NCBI GenBank assembly: GCA_021798875.1
Contig: JAJZBN010000005.1
Coordinates: 43,884-107,883 of the forward strand
Origin: a bacterium
GTDB taxonomy: Bacteria; SZUA-79; Acidulodesulfobacterales; Acidulodesulfobacteraceae
Reading direction: 5' to 3'
DNA length: 64,000 bases
Within the stretch, counting starts at the first letter, position 1. Each line of letters starts with the position of its first letter. Both the position numbers and the translations under genes were made by a program. The notes beneath the pieces are model-generated. The model had not been told where the DNA came from, made no database searches, and saw only the letters and a list, made by a program, of their open reading frames with translations. Below, in pieces: positions 1 to 9,770 of the stretch.

Positions 1-473
1 TTAAAGGCTATCCGTCTCTGAGAACGGCTTCGGGGGGAATATTGGTACAAGAAACCGACGACACATCGGACGATACATCTAATTTCAAAACGGTAACAGA
101 CGTTAAAATGCCCGAATCGGTATTAAACGACCTTTTGTTCGCATGGAAAATCGCAAAACACGTTAAGTCTAACGCTATAGTATATGCGAAGAACGGCGCT
201 ACCGCCGGCATAGGAGCAGGACAGATGTCTAGAATCGACAGCGCTATTTTTGCCCGCGAAAAGATGAAAAATACATACGGCGAAATAAAAAATTTCGTTA
301 TGGCATCAGACGGCTTTTTCCCGTTTAAAGATTCGGTAGAGTATGCCGCAGAAATAGGCGTAAACGGAATAATACAGCCGGGAGGCTCTATCAGAGACGA
401 AGAAGTCATAGAAGCGGCAAATAAATATAATATACCAATGATTTTTACCGGCATACGGCATTTTAAACATTAA
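1..473 (+). CDS. purH: PurH C-terminal part (AICAR transformylase/IMP cyclohydrolase), 5' end outside window
   Basis: Bifunctional enzyme of the last two steps of IMP synthesis; only the C-terminal 156 codons of the transformylase domain are present. The reading frame is open from base 3, so the gene starts upstream of the window; the internal TTG at base 42 is not the real start. The translation opens with a TASGGILVQE-like segment and ends with GGSIRDEEVIEAA and FTGIRHFKH, the conserved C-terminus of PurH. A KNGATAGIGAGQMSR stretch is the usual transformylase active-site region. purD follows after 22 bp, so the two purine genes are probably cotranscribed. Identification is secure from these motifs. 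Confidence 0.95.
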   Translation, partial: KGYPSLRTASGGILVQETDDTSDDTSNFKTVTDVKMPESVLNDLLFAWKIAKHVKSNAIVYAKNGATAGIGAGQMSRIDSAIFAREKMKNTYGEIKNFVMASDGFFPFKDSVEYAAEIGVNGIIQPGGSIRDEEVIEAANKYNIPMIFTGIRHFKH

Positions 474-495
474 ATATTAAAAAAGAAGTAAAAAA

Positions 496-1794
496 ATGGA
501 AAATAATAAAATGAAAATATTAATAATCGGTTCCGGCGGCAGGGAAAATGCAATAACCTATGCCGTTAAAAAATCAAAAATAGAAAACGAAATTTACTGC
601 GCGCCAGGAAACGGCGGAACCGAAACATATGCCGTTAACGTTCCTATTAAACAAGATGATGTAAAAGGGCTTCTTGATTTTGCTTTAAAAAATAAAATTG
701 ATTTAACCGTAGTAGGTCCAGAAATACCTTTATCGCTTGGCATTGTCGATGAATTTACGGCGGCAGGACTTAAAATATTCGGACCGGATAAAAAAGCGGC
801 GCTTTTAGAATCGTCGAAAAAATTTTCTAAAGATTTTCTTAAAAAATATAATATTAAAACCGCCGGATACAAATCTTTCGACGATTTAATCGAAGCCGAA
901 AATTACGTTAAAAATAATTCGCATCCCTTAGTGATAAAAGCAAGCGGACTTGCCGCAGGAAAAGGCGTCTTCATTTCAAAAGACGTCGAGGAATCCAAAA
1001 CAATACTGAAATCTATATTTATAGACAAAATATTCGGCAAAAGCGGAGAGACGGTCGTTATAGAAGATTATTTAGAAGGATTTGAACTTTCCTATATGAT
1101 AGTAACGGACGGAATATCTTATAAACCGTTAATTACGAGCATGGATTACAAAAAAATCGGAGAGGGAGATGCAGGAGAAAATACCGGCGGCATGGGCGCC
1201 GTTACGCCGAACCCGTATGTTTCCGAAAACTTAGTTAATAAAATAAACAAAAACATTATAGAACCGACGCTGGAAGGATTACAAAAAGAAGGGATAAAAT
1301 ATAAAGGGATACTTTACGCCGGACTTATGATAAAGGGCGATGATATTTACGTTCTGGAATTTAACGTAAGATTCGGAGATCCAGAGACTCAGGCCGTACT
1401 TATAAGGCTTGAATCGGATATAATAAAACTGTTTTTGAGCGTTATAAACGAAAATTTAAAAAATTATAAATTGATTTTCGACGATAATAAATCCATATGC
1501 CTCGTTCTTGCTTCAGGCGGATACCCTAAAGATTATAAAACCGGATACGAAATAATTTTCGATAAAAGTCTTCATGATACAGGACTTATCGATAAAAACG
1601 GCGTAGAATACTATATTTTTCACGCCGGAACAAAAAAAACCGCAGAAAAATACTTAACAGACGGCGGCAGAGTTTTAAACGTCTGCGCAAAAGGGAAAGG
1701 AAAAGATATAATACATGCGGTTTACGATATTGCGGAAAATATAGTTTTTAAAGATAAATATTACAGAAAAGATATAGGAAAAATTTTAAATTAA
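496..1794 (+). CDS. purD: PurD, phosphoribosylamine--glycine ligase
   Basis: ATP-grasp enzyme making glycinamide ribonucleotide in purine synthesis. The 432-residue length is normal. The N-terminal glycine loop is GSGGREN near residues 12-18, where most homologues have GGREH; an asparagine replaces the histidine. VGPEIPLSLGI, ASGLAAGKGV and the DAGENTGGMGAVTP segment (about residues 222-238) are typical, as is FNVRFGDPETQ. Two start codons are possible, at 496 and at 511 (MKILIIG, closer to the usual family N-terminus); the ribosome site is weak for both. It lies between purH and a small transporter gene in the same direction. Confidence 0.95.
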   Translation: MENNKMKILIIGSGGRENAITYAVKKSKIENEIYCAPGNGGTETYAVNVPIKQDDVKGLLDFALKNKIDLTVVGPEIPLSLGIVDEFTAAGLKIFGPDKKAALLESSKKFSKDFLKKYNIKTAGYKSFDDLIEAENYVKNNSHPLVIKASGLAAGKGVFISKDVEESKTILKSIFIDKIFGKSGETVVIEDYLEGFELSYMIVTDGISYKPLITSMDYKKIGEGDAGENTGGMGAVTPNPYVSENLVNKINKNIIEPTLEGLQKEGIKYKGILYAGLMIKGDDIYVLEFNVRFGDPETQAVLIRLESDIIKLFLSVINENLKNYKLIFDDNKSICLVLASGGYPKDYKTGYEIIFDKSLHDTGLIDKNGVEYYIFHAGTKKTAEKYLTDGGRVLNVCAKGKGKDIIHAVYDIAENIVFKDKYYRKDIGKILN

Positions 1795-1836
1795 TTTTTT
1801 AAGCGATAATCACCAAATAATCAATCAGTATAATTT

Positions 1837-2334
1837 ATGCCTTTAATTAAATTCAAACCTCAAGTGCTGTTTAATCTTTTAATAAGTATTTTAACCGGCG
1901 TTTTTGCGCAGTTATCCATGAAATACGGAATGATAAAAATTAAAGGTTCTATAGGTTCGGCAAGAAGTTTAGTAGGAAAAAATTCTGCATCGATATCGCA
2001 AGCACATCCTTTAAAATATAAAAAATATGCATTAATATTTAAAGCGGTAAAGATACTTGCTGTTATTTTTATGAACAAGTTTGTTATATTAGGAATAATT
2101 CTTTATTTAATTTCCATGTTTTTCTGGATAAAAACGCTTTCTAAAATCGACCTTTCGGTTGCATACCCTTTCGTCAGTATCGGCGTCGTATTGACGGTAA
2201 TACTTGCCGCCGTTACGCTTGGCGAGCCTGTTCCTTTGATGAGATGGGTAGGGATTTTTATAACTCTTTTCGGCGTTTACGTAATAGTTTCATCCCACGA
2301 AGACGGCGAAAACAATAAAAACGGAGAAAAATAA
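1837..2334 (+). CDS. Small multidrug/DMT-superfamily membrane protein
   Basis: A 165-residue hydrophobic protein with about four membrane segments (roughly residues 10-30, 73-95, 105-128 and 133-152). The second half, with AYPFVSIGVVLTVILAA, LGEP and FITLFGVYVIV, resembles EmrE/ArnE-type half transporters of the DMT superfamily, which work as dimers. An unusual polar stretch of about 35 residues (approximately 33-68) separates the first helix from the rest. The end is hydrophilic. It follows purD by 42 bp and precedes the TsaC-like gene. The substrate cannot be told from sequence; an amine or lipid-linked sugar flippase-like role is also possible. Confidence 0.65.
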   Translation: MPLIKFKPQVLFNLLISILTGVFAQLSMKYGMIKIKGSIGSARSLVGKNSASISQAHPLKYKKYALIFKAVKILAVIFMNKFVILGIILYLISMFFWIKTLSKIDLSVAYPFVSIGVVLTVILAAVTLGEPVPLMRWVGIFITLFGVYVIVSSHEDGENNKNGEK

Positions 2335-2413
2335 TTAGAAACAGACAAAGCCGTAAATTTTTAAATAAAGTATATATTAAATATTATAAAATATAAGGTA
2401 TAAATTATAAGTT

Positions 2414-3079
2414 ATGGTAAGAATTTATGAATTCGACGCATTAACCGATAAAGACTATGATTTAATTAAAGAGCATCTTGAAAATTCCGGCATAATAATA
2501 TATCCAACCGAAACATCTTACGCAATAGGCGGAAATGCTTTGAACGACAATGCGGTAAAAAAAATATACGCTTTTAAAGGCCGGAATTTTAAAAAGCCGC
2601 TTCCAATATTGGTTAAAGATTTAAAAATGCTTGTAGATATAGCAGATTTAAAGAGACCTGAAGAAAATTTAATATCAAAATTTTGGCCGGGGCCTCTTAC
2701 GATTATCTTTAAATTAAAGAAAAAGATATTTTCAAAGAATTATTTATTTACCGGTGGTTTAGACTCGGTAGCCGCAAGAATTTCGCCGCATCCTTTTGCA
2801 GAAAGAATTTTCGAGAAAATCGATTTCCCTTTAATTTCTACAAGTGCAAATTCATCCGGTAAAGACAGTTTTGCGGATTTTAACGAACTAAATAAAATAT
2901 TTTTATCCGTTATTCCGGATAAAGATGACGAAAATATTTTAGCGGTAAATGCCGGAGAGCTTGCAGGCGGTTCTTCTACGATAATAAGATTAGTTAAAAA
3001 CGGTAAAAATATAGAAGTCGTCAGGGAAGGAGAAAACAATATCAAAAAAAGGCTTATGTGCTCGATTAAAAATAATTAA
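2414..3079 (+). CDS. L-threonylcarbamoyladenylate synthase (TsaC/YrdC/Sua5 family)
   Basis: Makes threonylcarbamoyl-AMP from threonine, bicarbonate and ATP for the t6A37 modification of ANN-decoding tRNAs. At 221 residues it has the YrdC domain but not the long C-terminal Sua5 domain. Visible motifs are [11 protein letters not shown] (30-40), [32 protein letters not shown] and a C-terminal GGSSTIIRL plus VVREGE. The start ATG at 2414 has no strong ribosome site. mtnP begins 31 bp downstream. Family assignment is firm; whether it should be called TsaC or Sua5 is a naming question. Confidence 0.9.
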   Translation: MVRIYEFDALTDKDYDLIKEHLENSGIIIYPTETSYAIGGNALNDNAVKKIYAFKGRNFKKPLPILVKDLKMLVDIADLKRPEENLISKFWPGPLTIIFKLKKKIFSKNYLFTGGLDSVAARISPHPFAERIFEKIDFPLISTSANSSGKDSFADFNELNKIFLSVIPDKDDENILAVNAGELAGGSSTIIRLVKNGKNIEVVREGENNIKKRLMCSIKNN

Positions 3080-3110
3080 ACCAAATAATAAAATAAAAGA
3101 GGTAAAAAAT

Positions 3111-4004
3111 ATGAAAAACGGTGAAAATTTAGAAAACAAAACGGATATTCTTGGAATAATAGGCGGAAGCGGATTATACCAAATGGAAGGACTGACTAAC
3201 GTCAGAGAAGAATCGGTAGATACGCCTTTCGGAAGTCCTTCGGACAAGCTGGTATTCGGAGAAATAAACGGTAAAAAATTAGTTTTTTTGCCGAGACACG
3301 GAAAGGGACACAGAATTCTGCCCTCGGAAATAAATTACGCAGCTAACATATATGCATTGAAAGTTTCCGGCGTGAAAAAAGTTATTTCCGTCAGCGCCGT
3401 AGGAAGCCTTAAAAAAGATATAAAACCTGGGGATATGGTTATAGTAGATCAATTTTTCGATTTTACCAAAAATAGAAAAAGCACTTTTTTCGGCGAGGGC
3501 ATAGTAGCGCATGTTTCTATGGCGGAACCGGTCTGCCCGTACCTGCGCAAAATATTGATAGAATCCTGCAAAAATCTTAATGTCGCCTGCCATGAAGGAG
3601 GCTCTTATATATGCATCGAAGGACCTCAATTTTCAACGAAAGTCGAGTCCTTTTTTTATAAAAATAACGGTTTCGACGTCATCGGCATGACTAACGCCAC
3701 TGAAGCCAAGTTTGCCAAAGAAGCCGAGTTATGTTACGCTACGATAGCTATGGCTACCGATTACGACTGCTGGCACGAAGAAGAAGAAAACGTCACCGCC
3801 GATATGATTATCAAAATTCTTATCGAAAATGCGGAAAAAGCCAAGAAAATTATTAAAGAATCGGTATCTAAAATAGACTTTAATAAAAGCGGTTTATGTT
3901 CATGCGATTCATCGCTGCGCCAAGCCGTCGTAACGGCAAAAAAAGACGTACCCGACGAAACTTTAAAAAAATTGTCTATATTTAATTTATACGATAATAA
4001 TTAA
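3111..4004 (+). CDS. mtnP: S-methyl-5'-thioadenosine phosphorylase
   Basis: Phosphorolysis of methylthioadenosine to adenine and methylthioribose-1-phosphate in methionine and adenine salvage. The 297-residue protein has the N-terminal [11 protein letters not shown], the phosphate-binding [19 protein letters not shown] region, [32 protein letters not shown] and [18 protein letters not shown] followed by TDYDCWH, which separates MTA phosphorylases from purine nucleoside phosphorylases. The ribosome site AGAGGT lies just before ATG 3111. Its place between a tRNA-modification gene and purE fits a purine-metabolism cluster. Some family members also accept inosine or guanosine. Confidence 0.92.
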   Translation: MKNGENLENKTDILGIIGGSGLYQMEGLTNVREESVDTPFGSPSDKLVFGEINGKKLVFLPRHGKGHRILPSEINYAANIYALKVSGVKKVISVSAVGSLKKDIKPGDMVIVDQFFDFTKNRKSTFFGEGIVAHVSMAEPVCPYLRKILIESCKNLNVACHEGGSYICIEGPQFSTKVESFFYKNNGFDVIGMTNATEAKFAKEAELCYATIAMATDYDCWHEEEENVTADMIIKILIENAEKAKKIIKESVSKIDFNKSGLCSCDSSLRQAVVTAKKDVPDETLKKLSIFNLYDNN

Positions 4005-4032
4005 AAACAAAAATAAAAGGGGGGGTAACTTT

Positions 4033-4524
4033 ATGGATGTTTTGATTTTAACCGGTTCTAAAAACGATATAGACGACGTAGAAAACGCCGCTCAGACTCT
4101 TAAAAAATTTGGAATTTCTTACGAACTGCATGTATCGTCGGCGCACAGAACTTTAAAAAGAACCATGGAGCTTGTAGAATCCGCTGAAAAAAAAGGCGCA
4201 AAGATTATAATAGCGGCAGCGGGAATGAGCGCACATCTGCCGGGCGTCGTAGCGGCAATGACTATTCTTCCCGTAATAGGCGTTCCTCTTGACGCCTCAT
4301 CCCTCAACGGGTTAGACAGTCTTATGTCCATAGTCCAGATGCCTGGCGGAATACCCGTTGCAACTACTGCAATAGGCAAAAGCGGATGTGTCAATGCCGC
4401 CCTTTTAGCGGCATCTATTCTTGCCTTATCGGATAAATCTCTGTCGGAAAAATTAAAACAGTACAGAAAAGATATGGCAGACTCGGTAATTAAAGCCGAT
4501 GAAGAGATTAATTACGGCAAATAA
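4033..4524 (+). CDS. purE: PurE, N5-carboxyaminoimidazole ribonucleotide mutase
   Basis: Converts N5-CAIR to CAIR in purine synthesis. The 163-residue length is usual for PurE. Motifs are LTGSKNDIDDV at the N-terminus (most PurE have GSxSDxxxM, so this version is divergent), VSSAHRT, AAAGMSAHLPGVVAA, PVIGVPLDAS, GLDSLMSIVQMPGGIPVAT and a C-terminal NAALLAASIL. The ribosome site is an uninterrupted run of seven G (4019-4025), 10 nt before ATG, a length-variable type of sequence. No purK is seen here, so the bicarbonate route (class II PurE chemistry) cannot be excluded. Confidence 0.93.
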   Translation: MDVLILTGSKNDIDDVENAAQTLKKFGISYELHVSSAHRTLKRTMELVESAEKKGAKIIIAAAGMSAHLPGVVAAMTILPVIGVPLDASSLNGLDSLMSIVQMPGGIPVATTAIGKSGCVNAALLAASILALSDKSLSEKLKQYRKDMADSVIKADEEINYGK

Positions 4525-4667
4525 CAAATAATTAGTTATAAAATATTATATACGGTCTTAGCCATAAATATCTCCTTATTTCAATTTATATTTTAATACA
4601 AATATATTATAATATAATATTGAATATTTAATTTTTTCATTTCTATATAAATTCAAGCTATAATAAT

Positions 4668-6521
4668 ATGACAAAAATTAAAGATAAGCCTAAATCAGAC
4701 CGTCCAAGAGAAAAGTTTATAAAAAATGGACCAGAAACGCTTTCTAAATCCGATCTTTTAGCAATAATGATAGGAAACGGAATAAAAGGCAAGAATGTAC
4801 AAGAACTATCATCTAATATTATTAAAAAATTCGGCGGCAAATTTCTTGACGTTACCGTAGAAGAATTAACGGCGATAAACGGAATAGGAACGGCAAAAGC
4901 ATTACAAATAGTTTCCGCAATATCATTATTTAAAAGATTATACGATGAAGTAAGACAAAAAGATATCGTTATACAAGATTATAAAAATGTCTTATCTTTA
5001 ACTTACGATTTGCGGGATAAAAAAAAAGAATACTTAGTTTGTTTATATATTAACGCTAGAAATGCACTGATAAAAAAAGAGGTTATAAGTATAGGAACTC
5101 TGGATAAAAGTTTGATTCATCCCAGAGAAGTTTTCAACCCCGGAATTAATTTAAACGCTTCTTCCATAATAGTAGTTCATAATCACCCGTCTGGAAATCC
5201 CGAACCAAGCGCAGAAGACGAAAAAGTAATGGAAAGATTAATAAAAGCGGGAGAATTAATAGGAATTCCGATACTTGATTTTATAATTATAGGAGATAAA
5301 GATTGTTATAGTTTTCATAAAAAGATAAAGGATTGCGAAAGCAATAATACATATGGGGGCTATGTAGCGGACGGCGAACAGTTAAATTTATTCGACATAT
5401 TCGAAAATCAAAAAAAATATTCTTCAATAAATACCGATAGTGTAAATAAAGATAAAGGCTATAACAATTTACATAGAAAAATAGGTTTTGCAAATATATT
5501 GACAAAATCTAATAACTCATCTGCTTATTTTCGTTTACATAATAGAAGATACCTCGGCAATAAATATAAATTATTGGGGTTTATCGAAGATATTATTTCC
5601 GAAAAATGCGGAATTATAGAATCGTTTTGCGATATTTTTGCCGGCACCGGAGTTGTAGGTGAAAGATTTAACAGTCATGAAATTCAAATAATTTCCAACG
5701 ATATTCTTTTCAGCAATTATATATGCCTAAAAGCTTTTTTAGGCATGAATACGATTAAAACCGATCTTTACGAAAAAATAGATTACTTAAATAATTTAAA
5801 TGCCGAAGATGATAATTATTTTTCTTTGAATTTTGGCAACACATATTTTTCATTGGCAAACGCAAGAAAAATAGGCATGATTCGTGAAGAAATAGATAAA
5901 ATAGCATTTAACGAAGACGAAAAAAATATACTGCTCTGCTCTTTAATATATGCGACGGACAAAGTCGCCAATACGGTAGGCCATTATGACGCATTTCGTA
6001 AAAATATGGATACGATGCAATCGTTAAAACTTTTAACGCCTTATATAAACTTTTCAAACAACGACAATAATGTAATATACAAAAGCGACGCAAATATTTT
6101 AATTAGAAATATCTCTTGCGACGTACTTTATATAGACCCTCCATATAACTCCAGACAATATTCGGATGCCTATCATCTTTTAGAAAATTTAGCCGAATGG
6201 AAAAAACCAAAAGTTGAAGGTGTTGCAAAAAAAATGGATAGGTCGCACATAAAAAGCCTATACTGTCTGAAAAATGCAGGACTTGCTTTTGAAGACCTCA
6301 TTATAAACGCAGATTGCAAACATATACTTGTATCCTACAACAATACCAAAGAATCAAAAGACGAACGCTCTAACGCAAGGATAAGCGACGATAAAATTAT
6401 ACAAACGTTAGAAAACAAAGGCAGCGTAGAAATTTTTGAAAAAAAATTCAAAGCTTTTAGTACAGGTAAAAGTTTTGATACGGGAAACATTGAACGAATT
6501 TTTTATTGCAAAGTGAAATAA
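4668..6521 (+). CDS. RadC (JAMM domain) fused to D12-class adenine-N6 DNA methyltransferase
   Basis: A 617-residue two-part protein. Residues 1 to about 230 are a complete RadC: helix-hairpin-helix NGIGTAKA (71-78), glutamate E138, and HNHPSGNPEPSAED (171-184) with all JAMM metal ligands. After a linker of roughly 50 residues, residues about 290-617 are an adenine methyltransferase: RRYLGNKYKLL (293-303), DIFAGTG SAM loop (322-328) and catalytic DPPYNSRQY (490-498), the alpha (D12) order. No ATG lies in the linker, which argues for one protein. The AlwI-type endonuclease starts 16 bp downstream, so this is presumably one modification enzyme of that system. RadC's role is unknown in general; here it may tether or regulate the methylase. 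Confidence 0.85.
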   Translation: MTKIKDKPKSDRPREKFIKNGPETLSKSDLLAIMIGNGIKGKNVQELSSNIIKKFGGKFLDVTVEELTAINGIGTAKALQIVSAISLFKRLYDEVRQKDIVIQDYKNVLSLTYDLRDKKKEYLVCLYINARNALIKKEVISIGTLDKSLIHPREVFNPGINLNASSIIVVHNHPSGNPEPSAEDEKVMERLIKAGELIGIPILDFIIIGDKDCYSFHKKIKDCESNNTYGGYVADGEQLNLFDIFENQKKYSSINTDSVNKDKGYNNLHRKIGFANILTKSNNSSAYFRLHNRRYLGNKYKLLGFIEDIISEKCGIIESFCDIFAGTGVVGERFNSHEIQIISNDILFSNYICLKAFLGMNTIKTDLYEKIDYLNNLNAEDDNYFSLNFGNTYFSLANARKIGMIREEIDKIAFNEDEKNILLCSLIYATDKVANTVGHYDAFRKNMDTMQSLKLLTPYINFSNNDNNVIYKSDANILIRNISCDVLYIDPPYNSRQYSDAYHLLENLAEWKKPKVEGVAKKMDRSHIKSLYCLKNAGLAFEDLIINADCKHILVSYNNTKESKDERSNARISDDKIIQTLENKGSVEIFEKKFKAFSTGKSFDTGNIERIFYCKVK

Positions 6522-6537
6522 AAATATAAATAAATTT

Positions 6538-8352
6538 ATGAAAAAACCTTGGTCTATCAGCACTACTTTAAGAAATCCCGAAAGATTAAGAGACTTTTTG
6601 AAAGTCTTAAAACAACTTGAAAATAATGAATGGAATAAGGAAAATCAAAAAAAATACCAAATACTCCTAATTAAAGAAAGATTGTACGGTTACGGAAATA
6701 ATCAGTTCTATAATGGACTATCTCAAGACAATATCGATTTAATCGACAACCATCAAAAAGATATTTCATTCTATAAGGCAGAAGAAATATTCGAATCCAA
6801 AAAGTATAAAGACTCTCCAATGAGAGGCAGACAATCTATAAACCCGCTAAAAAAATTCGGATTCGTAATAATAAAAAATGGAAAAATCATTATCACCGAT
6901 TTAGGGAAACTTTTTTTAAATGAAAAATTCGACATCGGGGAAATATTTTTTAAAAGTTTTTTAAAATGGCAAATACCTAATCCCGACAGTAATGACTACA
7001 GCTATGAAGAAGGATACGATATAAAACCTTTCATAGGAGTTTTGCATCTTATCCGCCGTGTTAATGAGAAATATGCAGCGATAGGAAAAATAGAAAAAGG
7101 TATCAGCAGGAGCGAATTTTCTTTATTCTGCCCTACATTGATTAATTATAAAGATATAGATTTATATGCCGAAAAAATCATTACTCTAAGAAAAAAGACC
7201 GAGGGAAAAAATAATAGGGAAAAAATAAATATTTTTAATAAATATAGTATAGGATTTGCCTCTGAATTTTTAGGAACTTCCGAAAATCAAGAAGTAAAAA
7301 AATTGTTAAATAATCTTAACGATTACGGAGACAATGCAATAAGGTATTTTCGCCTTACGCGTTTTATTTATATCAGAGGCGGAGGATATTATATCGATTT
7401 GGAACCGAGAAGATCTATTGAAATAAATAAATTGTTAGATTTATATAACGGCAAGTCTCAAAATTTTAAATCAAAAGAATATTATAATGACTATATCTCC
7501 GATAATTCCAAACCGGAATTGCCATGGGAAACTATAAAAGAACTTTCCGAAATATCAAATAAATTATTAGAAGAAACAATACTGCTTGAAAAAAAATTAA
7601 AATTATCTCGAAAATCATTTCCTGATTTAAAAAAATTTGATAAAGAAAACATTAAAAAACTTATCGACGATTTAAGGGTTTATCGAAGAGAACTTCAAGA
7701 AAAAGAAAATTATCTAAAATCACAGGAAGTCGAACAAATTAAAAAATATATTGAAGAATTAAAAAACATAAACAAGCTCGATAATAAGTCTATTTTACTT
7801 GAAAAACTCATTTCCCTCGGACTAAACGCTTTAAATGACGCAATAGAAATAAAACCGAACTATCCGGTAGGAGACGATAATGAACCGACCTTTACCGCAC
7901 CCGGAAATATGCCTGATATTGAATGTTTTTACGGACAACATAACGCAATATGCGAGGTTACGATGTTAACCGGACGTAATCAATGGTATTACGAAGGACA
8001 GCCTGTGATGAGGCATCTGCGGGATTTTGAAAATAAACATAATGATAAAAACACTTTTTGTTTATTTATTGCCCCAAAAATACATCGTGATACGATTAAT
8101 ACTTTCTGGATGGCAATAAAATATGAATATGAAGGTAAAAAACAAAGAATTATCCCTCTATCCATAGATAATTTTATAGAACTTTTAAAAATACTAATAG
8201 AAATTAAGCAAAACGGAAATTTTTTGAAACACGATGAACTCTTTCGTTTATATAACAATGTCTTGGAAAAATCAGAAACTATGCCTAATTCTGATCAATG
8301 GCTGAAAGATATTCCGAAAATAATTGCTTCTTGGAAAAAAACCTTAACTTAA
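6538..8352 (+). CDS. AlwI-family type IIS restriction endonuclease
   Basis: A 604-residue protein opening with KPWSISTTLRNPERLRDFL, the hallmark of the AlwI endonuclease family, followed by KYQILLIKERLYG. AlwI itself cuts outside GGATC. A candidate nuclease core lies near residues 457-480: PDIE followed about a dozen residues later by EVT within a beta-strand-like ICEVTMLTG, a PD-(D/E)xK variant. A lysine/glutamate-rich, probably helical region spans about residues 320-425. It sits between two adenine methyltransferase genes with gaps of 16 and 11 bp, as expected for an asymmetric site whose two strands need separate methylases. The actual recognition sequence cannot be read from the protein. 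Confidence 0.8.
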   Translation: MKKPWSISTTLRNPERLRDFLKVLKQLENNEWNKENQKKYQILLIKERLYGYGNNQFYNGLSQDNIDLIDNHQKDISFYKAEEIFESKKYKDSPMRGRQSINPLKKFGFVIIKNGKIIITDLGKLFLNEKFDIGEIFFKSFLKWQIPNPDSNDYSYEEGYDIKPFIGVLHLIRRVNEKYAAIGKIEKGISRSEFSLFCPTLINYKDIDLYAEKIITLRKKTEGKNNREKINIFNKYSIGFASEFLGTSENQEVKKLLNNLNDYGDNAIRYFRLTRFIYIRGGGYYIDLEPRRSIEINKLLDLYNGKSQNFKSKEYYNDYISDNSKPELPWETIKELSEISNKLLEETILLEKKLKLSRKSFPDLKKFDKENIKKLIDDLRVYRRELQEKENYLKSQEVEQIKKYIEELKNINKLDNKSILLEKLISLGLNALNDAIEIKPNYPVGDDNEPTFTAPGNMPDIECFYGQHNAICEVTMLTGRNQWYYEGQPVMRHLRDFENKHNDKNTFCLFIAPKIHRDTINTFWMAIKYEYEGKKQRIIPLSIDNFIELLKILIEIKQNGNFLKHDELFRLYNNVLEKSETMPNSDQWLKDIPKIIASWKKTLT

Positions 8353-8363
8353 CTTAGAAATTT

Positions 8364-9140
8364 ATGAAACTTAATATAATTTACAACGGCGACTGTATAG
8401 AAATATTAAACAGCGTAATAGAAAAAAATTCAATAGACCTTATTTTTGCCGATCCCCCCTATAATTTGTCAGGTAATGCTCTAAAATGGGTTGGCAATAA
8501 AACAGGCGGCGACTGGAATATGGTTAATGAAAATTGGGATAAGATTCCGGATGCCGAGTATTTAAAATTTACCAAAAACTGGATTGAAAGTTGTTATAAT
8601 GTTTTAAAAAAATCGGGCTCAATTTGGATTGCTTCAAGTTATCACAATATAGCAGAAATTATAATGACTTTAAAACGGCTTAATTTTAAAATTAACAATA
8701 TTATTACTTGGTATAAAACAAATGCTATGCCTAATATGACAAAAAGAGTATTCACTCATTCGACCGAATTTATAGTCTGGGCAGTTAAGGGCTCAGGTTG
8801 GACTTTTAATTACGAGACGGCAAAAGAAATAAATCCCGAAAAACAAAAAAACGGAGAAATAAAACAGATGCGGGATTTATGGGAAATGCCGCTTGTTCAG
8901 GGCAAGGAACGCATTAAGGGCGAAGGCGGAAAGGCTTTACATCCTACTCAAAAACCGGAAGAAATGTTAAAAAGAATTATTCTTATTTGCTCTAAAGAAG
9001 GAGATATAGTTTTAGACCCTTTTTTGGGAAGCGGAACTACAGCAGTTATTGGACAAAGGTTCGGCAGGAAATGGATTGGAATAGAAAAAGAAAAAAAATA
9101 CGTCGAAATTGCAGAAAAGCGGCTATGTATTAAAAAATAA
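8364..9140 (+). CDS. Beta-class adenine-N6 DNA methyltransferase
   Basis: A 258-residue methylase with the catalytic motif DPPYNLSG (30-37) before the SAM motif DPFLGSGTT (218-226), the beta (permuted) order. HPTQKPEEML (193-202) is the usual connecting motif of this class. It starts 11 bp after the endonuclease and completes the restriction-modification operon. Since the upstream methylase is of the alpha/D12 class, the two probably methylate different strands of an asymmetric target. Complete, with no sign of decay. Confidence 0.9.
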   Translation: MKLNIIYNGDCIEILNSVIEKNSIDLIFADPPYNLSGNALKWVGNKTGGDWNMVNENWDKIPDAEYLKFTKNWIESCYNVLKKSGSIWIASSYHNIAEIIMTLKRLNFKINNIITWYKTNAMPNMTKRVFTHSTEFIVWAVKGSGWTFNYETAKEINPEKQKNGEIKQMRDLWEMPLVQGKERIKGEGGKALHPTQKPEEMLKRIILICSKEGDIVLDPFLGSGTTAVIGQRFGRKWIGIEKEKKYVEIAEKRLCIKK

Positions 9141-9160
9141 AATTTAAAAGGGGCTATTAA

Positions 9161-9748
9161 ATGAAAAATACGATCGAAAAAAGATTTGCGGAAGCAAGAG
9201 CGCTCTTAGAGCTTACTTCAAATAACGAAGAGATTTTAAATACGGTGGAAGACATATCTAAAACAATTATTTCCGCATACGGTAACGGCGGAAAGGTTTT
9301 TATCGCCGGAAACGGCGGGTCGGCGGCGGACGCCCAGCATATCGCGGCGGAGCTTGTTTCGAGGTTTTATAAAGAAAGAAAAGCTCTCGCGGCGGAAAGC
9401 CTTACGGTTAATACGTCAAATCTCACGGCTATAGCAAACGATTACGATTTTTCGGTAGTTTTTTCCCGTCAGCTCGAAGCAAACGCACGCAAAGGCGACG
9501 TCTTCTGGGGAATATCTACTTCGGGCAACTCCAAAAATATTTTAACCGCAATAAACACGGCAAAAAATATAGGCATGCAAATAATCGGTTTTACCGGCGG
9601 AAACGGCGGAAAAATGGCCGAACCTGGAATGTGCGGCCATCTTATTAAAATTCCGTCTAAAGATACGCCCAGAATCCAGGAAAACCACATTTTAATTGCC
9701 CATATAATATGCGAATTGGTCGAAAACAGCTTGTTTAACGGGGTTTAA
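9161..9748 (+). CDS. gmhA: GmhA, sedoheptulose-7-phosphate isomerase
   Basis: First enzyme of ADP-heptose synthesis for lipopolysaccharide core. The 195-residue SIS-domain protein shows GNGGSAADAQHIAAELVSRF near residues 50-69, the substrate-binding ISTSGNSKNI segment and ENHILIAHIICELVE near the C-terminus, which carry the family's Glu and His catalytic positions. A clear ribosome site AAAGGGG precedes ATG. Its presence implies a Gram-negative outer membrane. The restriction-modification operon lies just upstream in the same direction, so gmhA may receive read-through from it. It converges with the helicase gene on the minus strand. Confidence 0.93.
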   Translation: MKNTIEKRFAEARALLELTSNNEEILNTVEDISKTIISAYGNGGKVFIAGNGGSAADAQHIAAELVSRFYKERKALAAESLTVNTSNLTAIANDYDFSVVFSRQLEANARKGDVFWGISTSGNSKNILTAINTAKNIGMQIIGFTGGNGGKMAEPGMCGHLIKIPSKDTPRIQENHILIAHIICELVENSLFNGV

Positions 9749-9770
9749 ACTGGATATCTTAGATAATAAT

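Noticed and set aside
10..454. Minus-strand frame over purH
   Set aside because: Shadow of the PurH coding sequence with no motif.
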